Origin: Olavius algarvensis associated proteobacterium Delta 3
GTDB taxonomy: Bacteria; Desulfobacterota; Desulfobacteria; Desulfobacterales; CAFBRK01
DNA length: 64,000 nucleotides
Direction: 5' to 3'
Assembly: GCA_903231505.1 (NCBI GenBank)
Contig: CAFBRK010000216.1
Location: forward strand, 62,001-126,000
Shown here in pieces: positions 62,970-64,000 of the stretch. Positions within the stretch are counted from its first letter, which is position 1; each line of letters begins with the position of its first letter. The notes beneath the pieces were generated by a model that saw only the letters and a list, made by a program, of their open reading frames with translations, had not been told where the DNA came from and ran no database searches. The position numbers were made by a program, and so were the translations under genes.

Positions 62970-63755
62970 ATGACCGCAAGCGCCATATTCGAGGGGACCA
63001 TCCGGCATCGCAGGTTTTCTCCGGTTGAAAATTCGTTTCAATACCGGATCTTTTTTATGTACCTGGACATCTCGGAGCTTCCGGATCTGTTTGCCCCTTA
63101 TCTGTTATGGTCGGTCGAGAAGCCTAACGTCGCCAGTTTTCGTCGAAAGGATCATCTTGGCGATCCGAGAATGCCACTCGATCAGGCGGTTCGTGACCTG
63201 GTGGAGCGTCGAACCGGAAGCCGCCCGAACGGACCAATCCGTATGCTGACGCACCTGCGGTATTTCGGCTATTGCTTCAACCCGGTCAGTATCTACTATT
63301 GCTTCGATCGAGAGGGGACCCGGGTCGACACCGTCATTGCAGAAATTCACAACACGCCCTGGCTCGAAGAGTATCCTTATGTACTCGATGATGCGCTCAA
63401 CGAGCATTCTCACAGAGACTGGCGGCGCTACCGCTTCGAGAAGCGCTTTCACGTGTCGCCGTTCATGGACATGGATATCGACTATGACTGGCGGTTTCAC
63501 ATGCCGGGCCGATCCCTTAAGGTCCATATGATGAACACCCGGAAAGGTCGGAAACTCTTCGATGCCTCGTTGAGCCTGAAACGGCGGGAAATCAGTCATC
63601 CTTCCCTGGCCCGGGTGCTGACGGCCTATCCGGCCATGACGGCCAAAGTGACCGCAATGATTTACTGGCAGGCGCTCCGGCTTCGCGTCAAAGGCGCTCC
63701 ATTTTTTACCCATCCATCCAAACGCAGGTCACCTGCTGGAGAGATAACACCATGA
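62970..63755 (+). CDS. DUF1365 family protein
   Basis: About 261 residues from ATG 62970, with GAGG upstream. IFEGTIRHRRFSPVENSFQYRIFFMYLDI, MLTHLRYFGYCFNPVSIYYCFD, VIAEIHNTPWLEE and FHVSPFMDMDIDYDWRF are the DUF1365 blocks. The family co-occurs with CFA-like enzymes and flavin amine-oxidase-like proteins in fatty-acid-modification clusters. Its own chemistry is unproven. It starts 10 bases after the Cfa-like gene and overlaps the next gene (ATGA). Confidence 0.9.
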   Translation: MTASAIFEGTIRHRRFSPVENSFQYRIFFMYLDISELPDLFAPYLLWSVEKPNVASFRRKDHLGDPRMPLDQAVRDLVERRTGSRPNGPIRMLTHLRYFGYCFNPVSIYYCFDREGTRVDTVIAEIHNTPWLEEYPYVLDDALNEHSHRDWRRYRFEKRFHVSPFMDMDIDYDWRFHMPGRSLKVHMMNTRKGRKLFDASLSLKRREISHPSLARVLTAYPAMTAKVTAMIYWQALRLRVKGAPFFTHPSKRRSPAGEITP

Positions 63756-64000
63756 CGGAATCCATCATTCCGAGGAATGTCAATGAATATAGACCTTCGC
63801 GTCGGGGTATTCTCGCGAACGTCTATCGAAGCGGCGTGCTCAAGACGCTTTCCGGGATCAGGGAAGGAAAAATTACCATGATCGCGGAGGGAGAAACTCA
63901 TCATTTCGGGAACGTGACCGACCAATTCCCACTCCAGGCAACGGTCATCGTCAGGGACCCCCTGACCTATCCGCATGTGCTTCTGGGCGGAAGCATCGGC
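63752..64000 (+). CDS. Second CFA-synthase-like methyltransferase, N-terminus only
   Basis: 83 residues are visible before the window ends. The beginning (MTESIIPRNVNEYRPSRR...) continues LKTLSGIREGKITMIAEGET and TVIVRDPLTYPHVLLGGSIG, the N-terminal lipid-binding domain of the larger CFA/tuberculostearic-type synthases. The catalytic domain would lie to the right. The ATG overlaps the DUF1365 stop. It probably acts together with the shorter Cfa-like protein. Confidence 0.75.
   Translation, partial: MTESIIPRNVNEYRPSRRGILANVYRSGVLKTLSGIREGKITMIAEGETHHFGNVTDQFPLQATVIVRDPLTYPHVLLGGSIG

Noticed and set aside
1-64000. tRNA, rRNA, CRISPR array, prophage or intact insertion sequence
   Set aside because: Intergenic regions were read for cloverleaf ends, spaced direct repeats and transposase motifs. 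None was convincing.

Overview
The window suggests a strictly anaerobic, Gram-negative Desulfobacterota-type bacterium (former Deltaproteobacteria). Pointers are a monofunctional Ni-Fe-S carbon monoxide dehydrogenase (cooS) with its CooC maturation ATPase, a multihaem c-type cytochrome, an oxygen-defence block (cytochrome bd, rubrerythrin-like protein, Tpx, rubredoxin-like protein, flavodoxin), several sigma54-dependent regulators and a probable selenoprotein. The taxonomic placement is inference from gene content. No rRNA, tRNA or CRISPR array was seen.

Layout. 1-8270 (minus strand): surface polysaccharide genes, namely five glycosyltransferases, an amidotransferase-type asparagine synthase and GDP-mannose 4,6-dehydratase. 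8857-32762 (mostly plus): an MSHA-like type IV pilus locus with inner-membrane assembly proteins, secretin, ExeA-like ATPase, extension ATPase, platform protein, a membrane-anchored sigma54 activator, two major-type pilins behind a sigma54 promoter, a TPR/GT-C-like membrane protein, a hybrid histidine kinase, an HD-GYP response regulator, three minor pilins and a giant prepilin-like lectin/propeller protein. 33370-41629: CooC, a Ski2-like helicase, a structured non-coding segment, MobB, SfsA, a PAS-sigma54 regulator and convergent cooS. 41889-47994: thiol-redox genes, namely a thioredoxin-like protein with in-frame TGA, peroxiredoxin, glutaredoxin, ferredoxin:thioredoxin reductase catalytic subunit, a Fur-family regulator and an AhpF-like reductase, with citrate synthase and a TIGR04282-type transferase among them. 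48452-57897: gamma-carbonic-anhydrase-like protein, DUF2156 protein, oxygen and peroxide defence genes, cytochrome bd, a trihaem cytochrome and an FMN-reductase/phosphatase-like fusion. 58291-64000: a YhdH-type oxidoreductase and a lipid-modification operon (GPH symporter, DUF1295, two Cfa-like methyltransferases, DUF1365).

How the genes fit together. The pilus locus carries its own regulatory circuit: a sigma54 activator next to a sigma54 promoter for the pilin, an extension ATPase with two c-di-GMP-binding MshEN motifs, and a c-di-GMP phosphodiesterase-type response regulator. The redox genes form two neighbouring islands for handling thiols, peroxides and oxygen, which suits an anaerobe that meets oxygen.

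Five genes between 900 and 32800 are split by single-base frameshifts at short repeats, and none is seen after that point. They may be sequencing errors or real lesions. Intergenic space contains a MITE-like inverted-repeat family. The strongest novelty candidate is the secreted thioredoxin-fold selenoprotein at 41889-42473.
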